Notes: generated by a model from the sequence alone, not told the origin. 64,000 bases of DNA from Plantimonas leprariae (GCF_008802405.1 NZ_VZDO01000013.1:99005-163004); one strand, 5' to 3'; positions 25,976 through 37,378 are shown, numbered from the stretch's first letter. Numbers and translations: made by a program.

Positions 25976-26830
25976 GTGCATGACGAGGCGTCGTTCCGGC
26001 GCGGGAGGAGTGCTGTGCTTGTCGGTCGGGATCGCGGGAACGGGAGCGGCAACCTCGGCGCGATGCTGCGCGACTGGCGCTCGGTTCGCGGCAAGAGCCA
26101 ACTCGACCTCGCCCTCGATGCCGGCACCTCGCAGCGGCACGTCAGCTTCATCGAAAGCGGCCGGAGCACGCCGGGACGCGAGAAGCTGCTGGCCATCGCC
26201 GAAGCGCTCGACGTCCCCTTCCGGGAACGCAACGCGCTGCTCGTCGCCGCCGGCTACGCACCCGTCTATCCCGAAGACGGCTGGAACGAGCCGCAGATGC
26301 GCAGCATCACCGCTGCGGTCGGTCGCATGCTCAGGCAGCAGGAACCCTTTCCCGCGGTCTTGATGGACCGCTACTGGAACGTCGTCGCCGCGAACGACGC
26401 GGCCCCGAAATTCTTCGGCAAGTTCGTCGATCTGGCTGCGAGGGCCGGTCCGCGCAACATCCTGCACCTGATGTTCGACCCGGCCGGAATGCGCCCGTTC
26501 GTCCGCGACTGGAAGCGCGCGGAAAAGGCCCTTCTCGGCCGGGTGCGCCGCGAGGCCGTCGGCCATTTCGCCGACGAGCGCACCCGCGAGCTCGTCGACG
26601 CGCTCATGGCCTATCCGGGGGTGGCCGCGGAAGGCCGGCCGGAAACCGGCGGCGAGAGCCTGCCGATGATCCCGCTGAGTTTCGAGCGGGACGGCCTCGT
26701 CCTCAACTATTTCTCGATGATCTCGACCGTCGGGACGCCGACGACGGTCACGGCGCAGGAATTGCGCCTGGAATGCATGTTCCCCGCGGACGAGGCGACC
26801 GAACGGCATCACCTCGCGCTCATGGAATGA
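25976..26830 (+). CDS. XRE-family regulator with MmyB-like ligand domain
   Basis: Up to 284 residues from a GTG; GTG 26015 or ATG 26063 may be the real start. Helix-turn-helix in SQLDLALDAGTSQRHVSFIESGR. The C-terminal region contains PFPAVLMDRYWNVVAANDAAPKFF, the PAS-like MmyB ligand-binding pattern. The gene is divergent from the AhpD-like gene. This domain pair is often found as a repressor of adjacent redox enzymes. Confidence 0.85.
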   Translation: MHDEASFRRGRSAVLVGRDRGNGSGNLGAMLRDWRSVRGKSQLDLALDAGTSQRHVSFIESGRSTPGREKLLAIAEALDVPFRERNALLVAAGYAPVYPEDGWNEPQMRSITAAVGRMLRQQEPFPAVLMDRYWNVVAANDAAPKFFGKFVDLAARAGPRNILHLMFDPAGMRPFVRDWKRAEKALLGRVRREAVGHFADERTRELVDALMAYPGVAAEGRPETGGESLPMIPLSFERDGLVLNYFSMISTVGTPTTVTAQELRLECMFPADEATERHHLALME

Positions 26831-26977
26831 TCCCCATGCCGCGAACCGATGCGCTGGCGCAGACGTTTGGATGCTGGATCGGTGATGATGCTGCGGACGG
26901 CAGGCCGGGCGAGGGGCGGTTCAACCAATCTTCATTCCTGATGCGCAAGATGGCGGCGCTCCGGAGCGAGGATCGCC

Positions 26978-28007
26978 ATGCTGGACCGCCTGCGCCTTTC
27001 CGCCATCGTTCTTCTCGTCCTCTCCCCGCTTGCCGCGAAGGCGGAAACGCTGAACCTCCTGACCTGGGAGAAATACATCTCGCCGCGCGTTCTCGACGCC
27101 TGGCGAACGGAAACGGACTCCGAAATCCGGCAGATCTATTTCGACAGCGCCGAAGGCCGCGACCGTATCCTTTCCGACGGCAACAGCGAGATCGATCTCG
27201 CGATCCTGAACGAGAACGCGACGAAGCTTTTCCGCAACAAGGGCATGCTGCAGGAAATCTCGGCGGCGAGCGTTCCCGCGATCGGCTATTCCGTGCCCCG
27301 CTGGCGCGAGCGCTGCTCGGGCTACGGCATGCCCTACTTCTGGGGAACGCTCGGCATCGTCTACCGAGCGGACAAGACGGCGACGCCTCCGACGTCCTGG
27401 GCGGATCTCATGCAGCCCGCCGCCGAGCTTGCCGGCCACATCGCGATGATGGGCGGTTCGGACGATCTTCTCACGCCGACCCTGATCCTTGCGGGCAAGT
27501 CGGTCAACACCCAGAGCGAAGCCGATCTCAAGGCCGCCTATGCGAGCCTTCGCAAGCAGGCGCCCGCGGTGCGCACCTACGATTACGTCGTCACCTCCCT
27601 GCAGAACGAGGCGATCGGCCCCGAACTCTTCATGGCCCTGGCCTACAGCGGCGACCAGTTCGTGCTGAAGGGCATGGACGGGCACGACTGGCGCTATGCG
27701 CTACCCAAGGAAGGCTCGGTTCTCTGGGTGGACTGCATGGCGGTCACCGCCGCATCGCCGCGCCGCGCGCTCGCCCTCCGCTTTCTCGATTTCCTGAACC
27801 GGCCCGAAATCTCGGCGATGAACGCCGCCGACCTCACCATGCCGACGACGAACGCCGCCGCCATGCCGCTCTTGCCCGCCGCCATGCGCGAGGATGCGGC
27901 GATCTTCCCGGAACAGGCGCTGATCGACAACAGCCATTTCTACGAGGAGAACAGCGCGGCGGTGGTGCAGACCCGCAAGCGCATGCTCCATTCGCTTCTC
28001 AGCTTCC

Positions 28008-28021
<14 letters not shown>
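26978..28021 (+). CDS. PotD/NspS-like polyamine-type binding protein
   Basis: 347 residues with a Sec signal (RLSAIVLLVLSPLAAKAE). The mature protein begins LNLLTWEKYISPRVLDAW, as PotD-type proteins do, with the aromatic W and Y of the polyamine pocket. PYFWGTLGIVYRAD and VLWVDCMAV (W-x-D of the PotD pocket) are also kept. There is no permease or ATPase gene nearby; instead the stop overlaps by 14 bases the start of a membrane diguanylate cyclase. This resembles NspS-MbaA in Vibrio, where a binding protein signals to a c-di-GMP enzyme rather than transporting. Confidence 0.82.
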
Positions 28022-29546
<1,525 letters not shown>

Positions 29547-29547
29547 C

Positions 29548-29567
29548 GCGTCGGGGCGTCCCGACGC
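29548..29567 (+). terminator. Stem-loop after diguanylate cyclase gene
   Basis: Perfect 8-bp stem GCGTCGGG/CCCGACGC with a 4-base loop, one base past the TGA. No U-run follows, so it may be a weak terminator or 3' stabiliser. Confidence 0.45.
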
Positions 29568-29641
29568 CCGGAAGCCGACGATCCGGGGTGGAGCAGGCCC
29601 GGCGCCGCCCTATTCCTTGTCCCATCAAAGGCGGGACGGCG

Positions 29642-30400
29642 ATGACGGCGCAATCAGCATGGCCTTCGAGGCTCTGGATCGTCAGGCACGGCGAGAGCCT
29701 CGGCAACGTCGCGCGGGAAGCGGCGATGGCCGGCGATCTCGCCCGGATCGACATCGCCGAGCGCGACATCGACGTTCCCTTGAGCCCACTCGGCGAGGAG
29801 CAGGCGCGCTCGGTCGGCCGATGGTTCGCCTCCCTCCCGGCCGATAGGCGGCCGGAGCACGTCCTGTCGTCGCCCTACCGGCGCGCCCGCCAGACCGCGG
29901 AACTGATCGCCGGGCAAGCCGGGCTGCCGCACGACGTCGCGATCGACGAGCGGCTGCGCGAGAAGGAGTTCGGCATCCTCGATCGTCTCACGACGAGGGG
30001 CATCCTGGAGCTTCACCCCGAGCAGGCCGAGTTCCGCCGGCTGCTCGGCAAGTTCTACCACCGGCCGCCGGGCGGCGAGAGCTGGTGCGACGTGGTTCTC
30101 CGCCTGCGCAGTCTCATGGACACGATCGGCCTGCATTATGGCGACCGGCGCGTCCTGATCGTCTGCCACCAGGTCGTGGTGCTCTGCCTGCGCTACATCG
30201 TGGAAACCCTCGACGAGGAGCGGATCCTCGCGATCGACCGCGAAGGCGACGTCGCGAACGGCGCCGTCACCGAATACGAAGCGGACCGGAGCGGCGAGAT
30301 CGAGCGTCTCGCTCTCCGGCGCTACAACTTCGTCGCGCCGCTCGAGGAACAGGATACGCCCGTGACCGCCGAGCCCGACGCGAACGTGGCCGCGCGATGA
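29642..30400 (+). CDS. Histidine phosphatase family protein
   Basis: 252-residue member of the phosphoglycerate-mutase-like superfamily. The phosphohistidine motif is LWIVRHGESLGN near residues 12-23, the second arginine is in SSPYRRARQTAE, and the acid and second histidine are EKEFGILD and IVCHQVVV. An insertion FYHRPPGGESW is typical of PGM-type phosphatases. Substrate unknown. It overlaps the next gene by ATGA, so they are co-translated. Confidence 0.88.
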   Translation: MTAQSAWPSRLWIVRHGESLGNVAREAAMAGDLARIDIAERDIDVPLSPLGEEQARSVGRWFASLPADRRPEHVLSSPYRRARQTAELIAGQAGLPHDVAIDERLREKEFGILDRLTTRGILELHPEQAEFRRLLGKFYHRPPGGESWCDVVLRLRSLMDTIGLHYGDRRVLIVCHQVVVLCLRYIVETLDEERILAIDREGDVANGAVTEYEADRSGEIERLALRRYNFVAPLEEQDTPVTAEPDANVAAR

Positions 30401-31290
30401 CGACGCACCTTCCGATCGATCACGCCTTCCTACGATCCTCGCCGCTGCCGAGCCATGCCGATGCGGACGACAAGAACGCGCGCGGCTCGGTGCTGGTCGT
30501 GGCCGGCAGCTCGGAGGTTCCGGGGGCGGCGCTCCTGGCCGCGACCGCGGCGCTGCGGGCCGGCGCCGGCAAGCTGCAGATCGCCGCCGTCCGGTCGGTG
30601 GCGCCGTATCTGGCGATCGCCGCACCGGAAGCGCTTGTCCTCGCGCTGCCCGAAACGCCGGACGGCGAGATCGATCCGGCATGCGCGCCGCAACTTCAGG
30701 ACAATGCCTCGAAGGCGCGGGCCGTTCTCGTCGGACCCGGGATGACGGACGAGGAGTCGGCGCACCGCCTCGTGCTCGCGCTTCTGGCCTGTTCGCCTGA
30801 AACCTCGTTCGTTCTCGACGCCGCGGCCGTGACGAGCTTCAAGGACGACAAGGCGACGCTCCTGACCCACAAGGGACGGATCGCGATGACGCCGCATGCC
30901 GGGGAGATGGCGACATTCCTCGGCATCGATCGGGACGAAGTATCCGCCAACCCCGTCGAGGCGGGCCAGCGGGCGGCCGACAGCACGGGCAGCGTCGTCG
31001 CGATGAAGGGGACCAGCACCTTCGTCTGCGACCCGGATGCAGGTCCCTGGCTCTGCGAGGGTGGCGGCATCGGCCTGGCGACGTCGGGCTCCGGCGACGT
31101 TCTCGCCGGCATCGTCGCCGGTCTCCTGGCGCGGGGCGCGACGCCGCTGCTGGCGACGCAATGGGGCGTCTTCCTCCACGCCGAGGCCGGGCGCCGGCTG
31201 GCGCGGACGGTCGGCAAGGTCGGCTACCTCGCCCGCGAGCTGCCGGGCGAGATCCCGGCCATTCTCCAGGAGCACAGCCCGGCGATCTGA
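30397..31290 (+). CDS. ADP/ATP-dependent NAD(P)H-hydrate dehydratase
   Basis: 297-residue enzyme of the CARKD/NnrD family (ribokinase fold) that repairs hydrated NADH and NADPH. Motifs are RGSVLVVAGSSEVPGAALL, MTPHAGEMATFLG, VAMKGTSTFVCDPDAG (in parts) and the catalytic LATSGSGDVLAGIVAGLLARG near residues 230-250. The usual N-terminal epimerase domain (NnrE) is absent, so it is a stand-alone dehydratase. It follows the histidine phosphatase with a four-base overlap. Confidence 0.9.
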   Translation: MTTHLPIDHAFLRSSPLPSHADADDKNARGSVLVVAGSSEVPGAALLAATAALRAGAGKLQIAAVRSVAPYLAIAAPEALVLALPETPDGEIDPACAPQLQDNASKARAVLVGPGMTDEESAHRLVLALLACSPETSFVLDAAAVTSFKDDKATLLTHKGRIAMTPHAGEMATFLGIDRDEVSANPVEAGQRAADSTGSVVAMKGTSTFVCDPDAGPWLCEGGGIGLATSGSGDVLAGIVAGLLARGATPLLATQWGVFLHAEAGRRLARTVGKVGYLARELPGEIPAILQEHSPAI

Positions 31291-31424
31291 CGGCCGGATG
31301 CCGTAGCCTCGCGGCGATATGACCGCGAAACCGCGCGGGATTAACCGTTCGATCAGGCCGTTTGATCGCTTTTGATTCAGAGGCTTGTGCGATTGTTGCG
31401 GAGGTTTCGGAGCCTTCGCACCGC

Positions 31425-34004
31425 ATGCGTCAATCGGCCAGCGAGTTTCTGGGTAAGGGTGGGCAGCGGCGCGTCGTCGGCTCGCTCGTCGCGATGCTGC
31501 TCGCCGCGGGCGTCCTCGTCGTCGTCTTCGCCCTCTACAACGCCCGCAGCCAGAACCGCCTCGCGGTCGAGGCATCAACCAAGCTCGCCGAAACCGCGCT
31601 CGACGTGAAGCAGCGCGAGATCGCGCGCAACCTGAAGGACTATTCGGAGCGCGCCGACATCCGCGCCCACCTCAGCGAGCGGGTCGATCTGGACTGGGCG
31701 GCCGCGGACGGCAATCTCGGCCCGAACATCTTCGCCAGCCTCGGCTACGAGATGGCGTTCGTCCTGACGCCGGACCTGACGACGCGATACGCGATGATCG
31801 ACGGCAGGCACGTCGCCGCCAACGCCTTCGGGATCATCCCCAACGGCTTGAACGAACTCCTCCGGCGCGCCGCCGCGCAGACTTTTCCAGCTGTCGGGAT
31901 GCTTCGGTCCGGGCGCACCATCTGGCTCGTCGCGGCCGGGGCGATCCACCCGGGCGACGCCCAACCGAGCGGCGCGCAGGCGCCGTCCCCGGCGATGCTG
32001 CTTTTCGCCAAGCGGATCGACGGGCGCCTCCTGGCGAGGATCGGCAGCGACTATCTGCTGAACCGCTTCCGCCTCGTGACGGACGGCGACGACGATCTCG
32101 GCGCCGCGCTTCCGCTCTTCTCGCCATCGGCAAAGCTCATCGGCAAGGTCACGTGGATCCCGGAACGACCCGGTAGCCAGACCCTGCATGCGCTCCTGCC
32201 GCCGATGCTTGCGAGCTTCGGCGTGTTCGGCGTGATCGGCGCCTTCGCGCTGCGGTCCTCGCGGCGTTCGCATCGGGAGTTGCACGCCGCCGCCCGGACC
32301 ATCGACAGCTATGCCGATACGCTCAAGCGCAGCGAAGCCCGGTTCCGCGACGTCGCCGAGGCGTCGTCGGACTGGATCTGGGAATCCGACAGCGCCATGC
32401 GGCTGACCTTCGTCTCGGCGCGGTTCGCGCAGGTGACCAGCCTCAGCGAGGAGGCCGTTCTCGGCACGGCGCTGGACGAATTCTTCCAAGTCGGCTCGAC
32501 CGGTGGAGAATGGCCCCGCCCGGATGCCGCCGACCCGGCGGTCGCGTCCATCCGCGAGCTCCGCTGCACCTATACGGACGCGGCAGGACACCGGCGGATC
32601 GCGCGGCTGGCGGCCCGGCCCGTATTCGACGACGGCGGAGCCTGGACGGGCTATCGCGGCACGGCGACCGACATCACCCGCGAGGTGGAGGCGCAGGAGC
32701 AGGCGGCGCACCTGTCCCTCCATGATCCGCTGACCGGCCTGCCCAACCGGGCGCATTTCCAGACGCGCCTGCAGGAGGCATTCGAGCGGGACCGCCTCGG
32801 CCAGAGCCGCCTCGCGGTGCTGAGCATCGATCTCGACCACTTCAAGGAAGTGAACGACACGCTCGGGCATGCGGCCGGCGACGCCCTGCTCCTGGAGGTG
32901 GCGGAACGCCTGCAGGCCTGCCTCGGCGAGGGCGACACGGTCGCGCGGCTCGGCGGCGACGAATTCGCCGTGATCCAGAACGGCTTCAACCAGCCGCTCG
33001 ACGCCCTGGCGCTCGCCCGCCGGCTGATCGCGGACCTCACCGCGCCGTACATCCTGGAAGGCCGCGAGAATCTTCTGGGAGCCAGCGTCGGCATCGCCTT
33101 CGTCGAGGAAGGGTTCGAAACGCCGAGCCGCGTCCTGAAGAACGCCGACATCGCCCTCTACAGCGCGAAGGAGAACGGCCGGGGCGTGGCGCGCGTCTTC
33201 GAGGCCCATATGGGAATGGAACGCGAAGCCCGCCGCCTGCTCGAGCAGGACCTGAAGCAGGCGTTGGCCGGAAGCGAATTCGAACTGCACTACCAGCCGC
33301 TGGTGGCGCTCGAGGACGAGCGGATCATCGGCGTCGAAGCGCTCGTGCGCTGGCGGCATCCGAGCCGCGGCCTGGTGCCGCCGAACGACTTCATTCCCCT
33401 GGCGGAAGAGACCGGGCTGATCCTGCCCATCGGCGAATGGGTCCTGCGCACCGCATGCCGGCAGGGGATGCAGTGGCCGGGGCTGACGGTCGCGGTCAAC
33501 CTGTCGCCGGTGCAGTTCAAGCACCGGGACCTCGTCGCCATGGTCGGCGAGATCCTCGAGGAAACGGGTCTTCGGCCGGAAAGGCTCGAACTGGAGATCA
33601 CGGAAGGCGTTCTGATGCACGACGGCGCGGCGGCGCGGGACACCCTGACGCGCCTGAAGGCGCTCGGCGTCCGCATCGCGATGGACGATTTCGGCACGGG
33701 CTATTCGTCGCTCGGCTACCTGAACTCCTTCCCGTTCGACAAGATCAAGATCGACAAGTCCTTCATCTCCGATCTGTCGGCGGAGAAGTCGAACGCCATC
33801 GTGCGCTCGGTGATCGGGCTCGGCCAGAGCCTCGACATGGTGACCATCGCGGAAGGGGTGGAAACCGCCGAGCAGGCGAGCTTTCTGCGCCGCGAGGGCT
33901 GCCAGCAGGTGCAGGGCTATCATTTCGGCCGGCCGGTGCCCGTCGCGCAACTGACCGAACTCGTCGCGACGGTCGTTCGGCCCTCGGCTCCGGCGGCAGC
34001 CTAG
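31425..34004 (+). CDS. Membrane GGDEF-EAL protein with CHASE4-like and PAS domains
   Basis: 859 residues from the ATG at 31425 (a GGAG lies about ten bases before); a TTG at 31362 would add 21. TM1 about 18-38, a CHASE4-like periplasmic region to about 255, TM2 about 260-278, PAS about 303-425, GGDEF from LHDPLTGLPNRAHF with RLGGDEFAVI, then EAL with VEALVRWRHP, IAMDDFGTGYSSL and TIAEGVETAEQ. Both catalytic sites look intact, so it may both make and break c-di-GMP. The RxxD inhibitory site is not at its usual place. It stands alone, converging with the small secreted protein gene. Confidence 0.93.
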   Translation: MRQSASEFLGKGGQRRVVGSLVAMLLAAGVLVVVFALYNARSQNRLAVEASTKLAETALDVKQREIARNLKDYSERADIRAHLSERVDLDWAAADGNLGPNIFASLGYEMAFVLTPDLTTRYAMIDGRHVAANAFGIIPNGLNELLRRAAAQTFPAVGMLRSGRTIWLVAAGAIHPGDAQPSGAQAPSPAMLLFAKRIDGRLLARIGSDYLLNRFRLVTDGDDDLGAALPLFSPSAKLIGKVTWIPERPGSQTLHALLPPMLASFGVFGVIGAFALRSSRRSHRELHAAARTIDSYADTLKRSEARFRDVAEASSDWIWESDSAMRLTFVSARFAQVTSLSEEAVLGTALDEFFQVGSTGGEWPRPDAADPAVASIRELRCTYTDAAGHRRIARLAARPVFDDGGAWTGYRGTATDITREVEAQEQAAHLSLHDPLTGLPNRAHFQTRLQEAFERDRLGQSRLAVLSIDLDHFKEVNDTLGHAAGDALLLEVAERLQACLGEGDTVARLGGDEFAVIQNGFNQPLDALALARRLIADLTAPYILEGRENLLGASVGIAFVEEGFETPSRVLKNADIALYSAKENGRGVARVFEAHMGMEREARRLLEQDLKQALAGSEFELHYQPLVALEDERIIGVEALVRWRHPSRGLVPPNDFIPLAEETGLILPIGEWVLRTACRQGMQWPGLTVAVNLSPVQFKHRDLVAMVGEILEETGLRPERLELEITEGVLMHDGAAARDTLTRLKALGVRIAMDDFGTGYSSLGYLNSFPFDKIKIDKSFISDLSAEKSNAIVRSVIGLGQSLDMVTIAEGVETAEQASFLRREGCQQVQGYHFGRPVPVAQLTELVATVVRPSAPAAA

Positions 34005-34024
34005 GGGGGCCGGGCGACTTCGCC

Positions 34025-34393
34025 TCAGAAATTCCCGGGATTTCCCGGCTGAACCACGCCGGTTCCATCGACGACGTCGTTCTTCATCCAGGAAATCTCA
34101 CCGGATCGAGCGACGCGCGCGCCCCAGCATTCCGCGGGTGCCGAAGGATCGTAGCTGAAGCACAGCGTGTCGCCCTTCACGTTCCAGCGCCCGTCGTAGT
34201 TCGAGCCGCGCAGCGTCCCGTTCGGCAGGTAGAATTCGCGGTACGGCCCGGCGGCCGCCATTGTGCCCTGCACGGTGTTTCCAGAGATCATCTGCGAGAT
34301 CTCCGCCCCGGTGAGGGAGCGGTAGTCCTCCGCCATTGTGGCCGATGCGGCCAGCAGCAGGGGAACGGCGACGATCGAACAGCGACGGAACAT
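34025..34393 (-). CDS. Small secreted protein of unknown function
   Basis: 122 residues with a Sec signal (MFRRCSIVAVPLLLAASATMAE). The mature part has YRSLTGAEISQMISGNTVQG, YLPNGTLRGSNYDGRWNVKG and DTLCFSYDP...CWGARV with one Cys pair. The pattern LTGxEIxxxxxGNT followed by a beta-rich domain resembles small periplasmic proteins of the DUF995 sort that I have seen in Rhizobiales. Function unknown. A start at 34441 would place 16 residues before the signal and is less likely. Confidence 0.75.
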   Translation of the reverse strand: MFRRCSIVAVPLLLAASATMAEDYRSLTGAEISQMISGNTVQGTMAAAGPYREFYLPNGTLRGSNYDGRWNVKGDTLCFSYDPSAPAECWGARVARSGEISWMKNDVVDGTGVVQPGNPGNF

Positions 34394-34696
34394 GATGGAA
34401 GCCTCGGCGATGCCATGCGTTTCGTCGCTTCGGGACGTCATTTCCGGCGACGACCGTTCAGCTAGCACGCGAGCCTTCCCTGGCGCTTGCTGGGCGCCCA
34501 GGAAGCGCGCGCTTTTCGGGCATTCGGCGATGGCCATGGATCGCCGGCGGCGGTGTGGAAAATGGCGCTGAGCGGCGGAGCGTTCGAAACGTGCCGCACT
34601 GCCTGTCGATGCGGCAGGAAATGCGCCGTAAAATCCTGAAAGTGCTGGAAGAATAGCCGCCCGATCACCATATGGAGAGTGTTCCCAGGAGGTAAA
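34394..34696. other. Intergenic region, divergent
   Basis: About 300 bases between two divergent small genes. It contains an imperfect hairpin at about 34474-34504 (CCTGGCGC-type arms) followed by CTTTT, and a short stem near 34596-34613. I see no coding frame or firm promoter. Confidence 0.4.
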
Positions 34697-34951
34697 ATGC
34701 TTACTCTTTCTGCGCGGGTCACACGCGGCCCGCACAAAGGTCGTCCGCTCGTGCTGGCGCGCAACCGCCGCGGCCGTTTCGTCACCGCGCCGGCCGAGGA
34801 TTCGTCGCGGCGTTGCGAACACCGCAACGAGGAGGCGGCCGCGCGAGCCGTCTACGACGACGGTCATGGCGCATGGTTCAGCCTGGACGGCCGGGGCGGT
34901 CATGCCGCCTTCCACAAGCCGCGCCGCCCTCGATTTCGGGCAGCGAGATGA
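34697..34951 (+). CDS. Small basic protein of unknown function
   Basis: 84 residues, about one quarter Arg, Lys and His. It opens MLTLSARVTRGPHKGRPLVLARNRRGRF and ends PRRPRFRAAR. A textbook Shine-Dalgarno AGGAGGT at 34687-34693 sits just before the ATG, which argues that it is translated. The basic, hydrophilic composition could suit nucleic-acid binding, but this is a guess. I recognise no family. Confidence 0.6.
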   Translation: MLTLSARVTRGPHKGRPLVLARNRRGRFVTAPAEDSSRRCEHRNEEAAARAVYDDGHGAWFSLDGRGGHAAFHKPRRPRFRAAR

Positions 34952-35088
34952 CATGAAGCGGCCGGCACGGAGCGTCGGCGCAACTCGTCTTTCCTCGTCG
35001 CTGCTGTAGGTAGCGCCAATTACAGTTGACCGTCATCCGACGCCGGTTCCGCCGAAACGTTCGTTCCGATTTCCACCGTCAAACGCAA

Positions 35089-35120
35089 ATTCATGCCTCT
35101 CAATAGTACACTATATAGAT
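35089..35120 (+). promoter_or_regulatory. AT-rich candidate promoter of the sulfonate/AprAB-like operon
   Basis: In an otherwise GC-rich sequence the segment before the thioredoxin-like gene is strongly AT-rich, with a TATATAG -10-like element at 35112-35118. No good -35 lies 17 bases upstream, so an activator may be needed. Confidence 0.4.
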
Positions 35121-35147
35121 AGACAATTGGGGCATTGGAGGTTGTCG

Positions 35148-35735
35148 ATGCCCAAGACCCAATCGAACCCGATCGCCCTCGGAACGCCGGCGGCCGATTT
35201 CACCCTGCCGGACGGTAACGGGCGCACGCATGCGCTGGCTTCGCTCGCAGGCCCCGATGCGCTGCTGGTCGCCTTCCTGTCGAACCGCTGCCCGTTCGTC
35301 GTCCTGATCCGCGAGGCTTTCGCCGCGTTCGCGGCGGAGTACGAAGCGCGGGGCCTGCAGGTCGTCGGCATCAACAGCAACGACGCGGAAGCGCATCCGG
35401 AGGAGCACGCCGCGCGCCTCGCGGAGGAGGCCGAGCGTTTCGGCTACGTCTTCCCGTACCTGAAGGACGAGCGGCAGGAAGCGGCGAAAGCCTACGGCGC
35501 CGCCTGCACGCCGGACTTCTTCCTGTTCGATCGCGACCGTCGCCTCGCCTATCACGGGCAGTTCGACGAGGCGCGGCCGGGCAACGGCAAGCCGGTGACG
35601 GGTGCGGACCTGCGCGCCGCGGTGGATGCCGTGCTGTCCGGCGGCGTCCCGAGCGTGCGGCAGACCCCGTCGATCGGCTGCAACATCAAGTGGACGCCGG
35701 GCAACGAGCCCGCCGCCTTCTCGACCGCCGCCTGA
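35148..35735 (+). CDS. Thioredoxin-fold (peroxiredoxin-like) protein
   Basis: 195 residues, cytoplasmic. TPAADFTLPDGNGRTHALASL is a peroxiredoxin/TlpA-type start. The active-site loop is SNRCPFVVLIREAF: one cysteine, with the second CxxC cysteine replaced by Val, as in the CPFVK group of thioredoxin-like proteins. A second Cys is in AACTPDFFLFD, where thioredoxins have the cis-Pro. ATG at 35148 follows GGAGG. It lies 11 bases before the flavoprotein gene and opens the operon. Confidence 0.85.
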   Translation: MPKTQSNPIALGTPAADFTLPDGNGRTHALASLAGPDALLVAFLSNRCPFVVLIREAFAAFAAEYEARGLQVVGINSNDAEAHPEEHAARLAEEAERFGYVFPYLKDERQEAAKAYGAACTPDFFLFDRDRRLAYHGQFDEARPGNGKPVTGADLRAAVDAVLSGGVPSVRQTPSIGCNIKWTPGNEPAAFSTAA

Positions 35736-35746
35736 GCTTGGGTTTC

Positions 35747-37378
35747 ATGCGCCGAACCGCAGGCAGCGCGTCGGCCGACGCCTTGCATCTCGAAGCCGAC
35801 GTGCTCGTGCTCGGCGGCGGGCCTGCCGCCGCCTGGGCGGCGCTGGCGGCGGCGGAAGGCGGCGCGCGGGTCGTCCTCGCCGACAAGGGGTATCTCGGCA
35901 CCAGCGGCGCGACCGCTCCGTCGAACACCGGGACCTGGTGCGTGCCGCCCGGCGATAACCGCGCCGAGGTCGTGGAAAAGCGCTGGCAGCGCACCGGCGG
36001 GCTCGCCGACCGGCGCTGGATGCTGCGCACCGTCGATCAGGCCTACGAAAACCTTCTGCAACTCGCCGAATGGGGCTACCCGTTCCCGAGCGAGGACGAC
36101 GGCCGGCTCTACATCGCCAACCTCCGCGGCCCCGACTACATGCGCTTCATGCGCCGGCGGGTGCTCACCGCCGGCGTCACGGTGCTCGATCATCACCCGG
36201 CGCTGGAACTCCTGTCGGACGGCGAGGCGGTGACGGGCGCGACCGGGCTCGACCGGCAACGGCACCGCGACTGGCGCGTCGACGCGCGCGCCGTGGTGCT
36301 GGCGACCGGCGGCTGCGCCTTCGGCGAGCGCATCCTCGGCGCGACCGGCCTCACCGGCGACGGGGCGCTGATGGCAGCGGAAGCGGGCGCCTCGCTCTCC
36401 GGCATGGAGTTCACCGGCAAGTACACGATGGCGCCGCACGGCACCTCGCTGAACAAGGGCCTGCCGTTCCGCTGGGCATCGTTCTTCCGCGAGAACGGCG
36501 AGCCGCTCCTCGGCGTCGACGGCGAACCCCTGCGCAACGGCATCGGCTCGGCCGAGCGGGACGTCGCCGCGGCGCTGATCGAGGGGCCGGTCTATGCGCG
36601 GCTCGACCAGGCGGAACCCGCGCTCGCCGACTGGCTCCGGCGCGGCCAACCGAACTGCTTCGTGCCCTACGACAAGGCCGGCATCGATCCGTTCCGCGAG
36701 CTCTTCCGCGTCACCCTGAAGGCGGAAGGCACGGTGCGCGGCACCGGCGGCATCCGCGTCGCGACCGAGACCTGCGGTACCGACGTGCCGGCGCTGTTCG
36801 TCGCCGGCGATGCGGCGAGCCGCGAGCACCTCGCCGGCTCGTCGTCCGGCGGCGGCGCGATCAACTCGTCCTGGGCGCTCGCCAGCGGCTGGTGGGCCGG
36901 GCACGGCGCGGCCTCCCACGCCAAGCGCACCGGCCGCGCCTCGCCGTTCCGCAGCCGGTCGCGGCCGCTCGGGCGAGCGGGCCTGCGTCCGGCCGGACCA
37001 TCGGCGGCCGGCCTCGAACCCGCCGAGATCGTGGCAGCGGTGCGGGCCGAGGTGACGCCGCTCGAGCGCAACTATTTCCGCGAGGGCGTGCGGCTGGCGG
37101 CGAGCCGGGAGCGGGTGGAAGCGGTCTGGCGCGAGGTGCGCGACCATCTCGCCGCCTCCGGCACCGATCGGCTGCGGGCCCGCGAGGCGGCATCGATCGT
37201 GGCGAATGCTCGCTGGTCGCTGGCGAGCGCTCTCGAGCGTCGCGAAAGCCGCGGCATGCACCGGCGCGAGGACTTTCCCGGCCAAGGCCCGGGTTTCGCA
37301 CGAAGCATCCTCGTCTCCGGCCTCGACGCGGTCCGTCTTTCCGGCGACGAACCCGCCGCGCGGGAGCTCGCCTCGTGA
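35747..37378 (+). CDS. FAD-dependent oxidoreductase, AprA/fumarate-reductase flavoprotein-like
   Basis: 543 residues. The FAD-binding Rossmann motif is VLVLGGGPAAAWAALAAAEGG near residues 19-39, followed by GTSGATAPSNTGTW. RAVVLATGGCAFGERILGATGLTGDG, TGGIRVATETCGTDVPALFVAGDAA (in parts) and a C-terminal helical domain complete the succinate-dehydrogenase/fumarate-reductase/AprA superfamily plan. It overlaps a two-cluster ferredoxin by GTGA, as AprA is followed or preceded by AprB. The surrounding sulfonate ABC genes suggest a sulfur-compound substrate. Confidence 0.85.
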   Translation: MRRTAGSASADALHLEADVLVLGGGPAAAWAALAAAEGGARVVLADKGYLGTSGATAPSNTGTWCVPPGDNRAEVVEKRWQRTGGLADRRWMLRTVDQAYENLLQLAEWGYPFPSEDDGRLYIANLRGPDYMRFMRRRVLTAGVTVLDHHPALELLSDGEAVTGATGLDRQRHRDWRVDARAVVLATGGCAFGERILGATGLTGDGALMAAEAGASLSGMEFTGKYTMAPHGTSLNKGLPFRWASFFRENGEPLLGVDGEPLRNGIGSAERDVAAALIEGPVYARLDQAEPALADWLRRGQPNCFVPYDKAGIDPFRELFRVTLKAEGTVRGTGGIRVATETCGTDVPALFVAGDAASREHLAGSSSGGGAINSSWALASGWWAGHGAASHAKRTGRASPFRSRSRPLGRAGLRPAGPSAAGLEPAEIVAAVRAEVTPLERNYFREGVRLAASRERVEAVWREVRDHLAASGTDRLRAREAASIVANARWSLASALERRESRGMHRREDFPGQGPGFARSILVSGLDAVRLSGDEPAARELAS

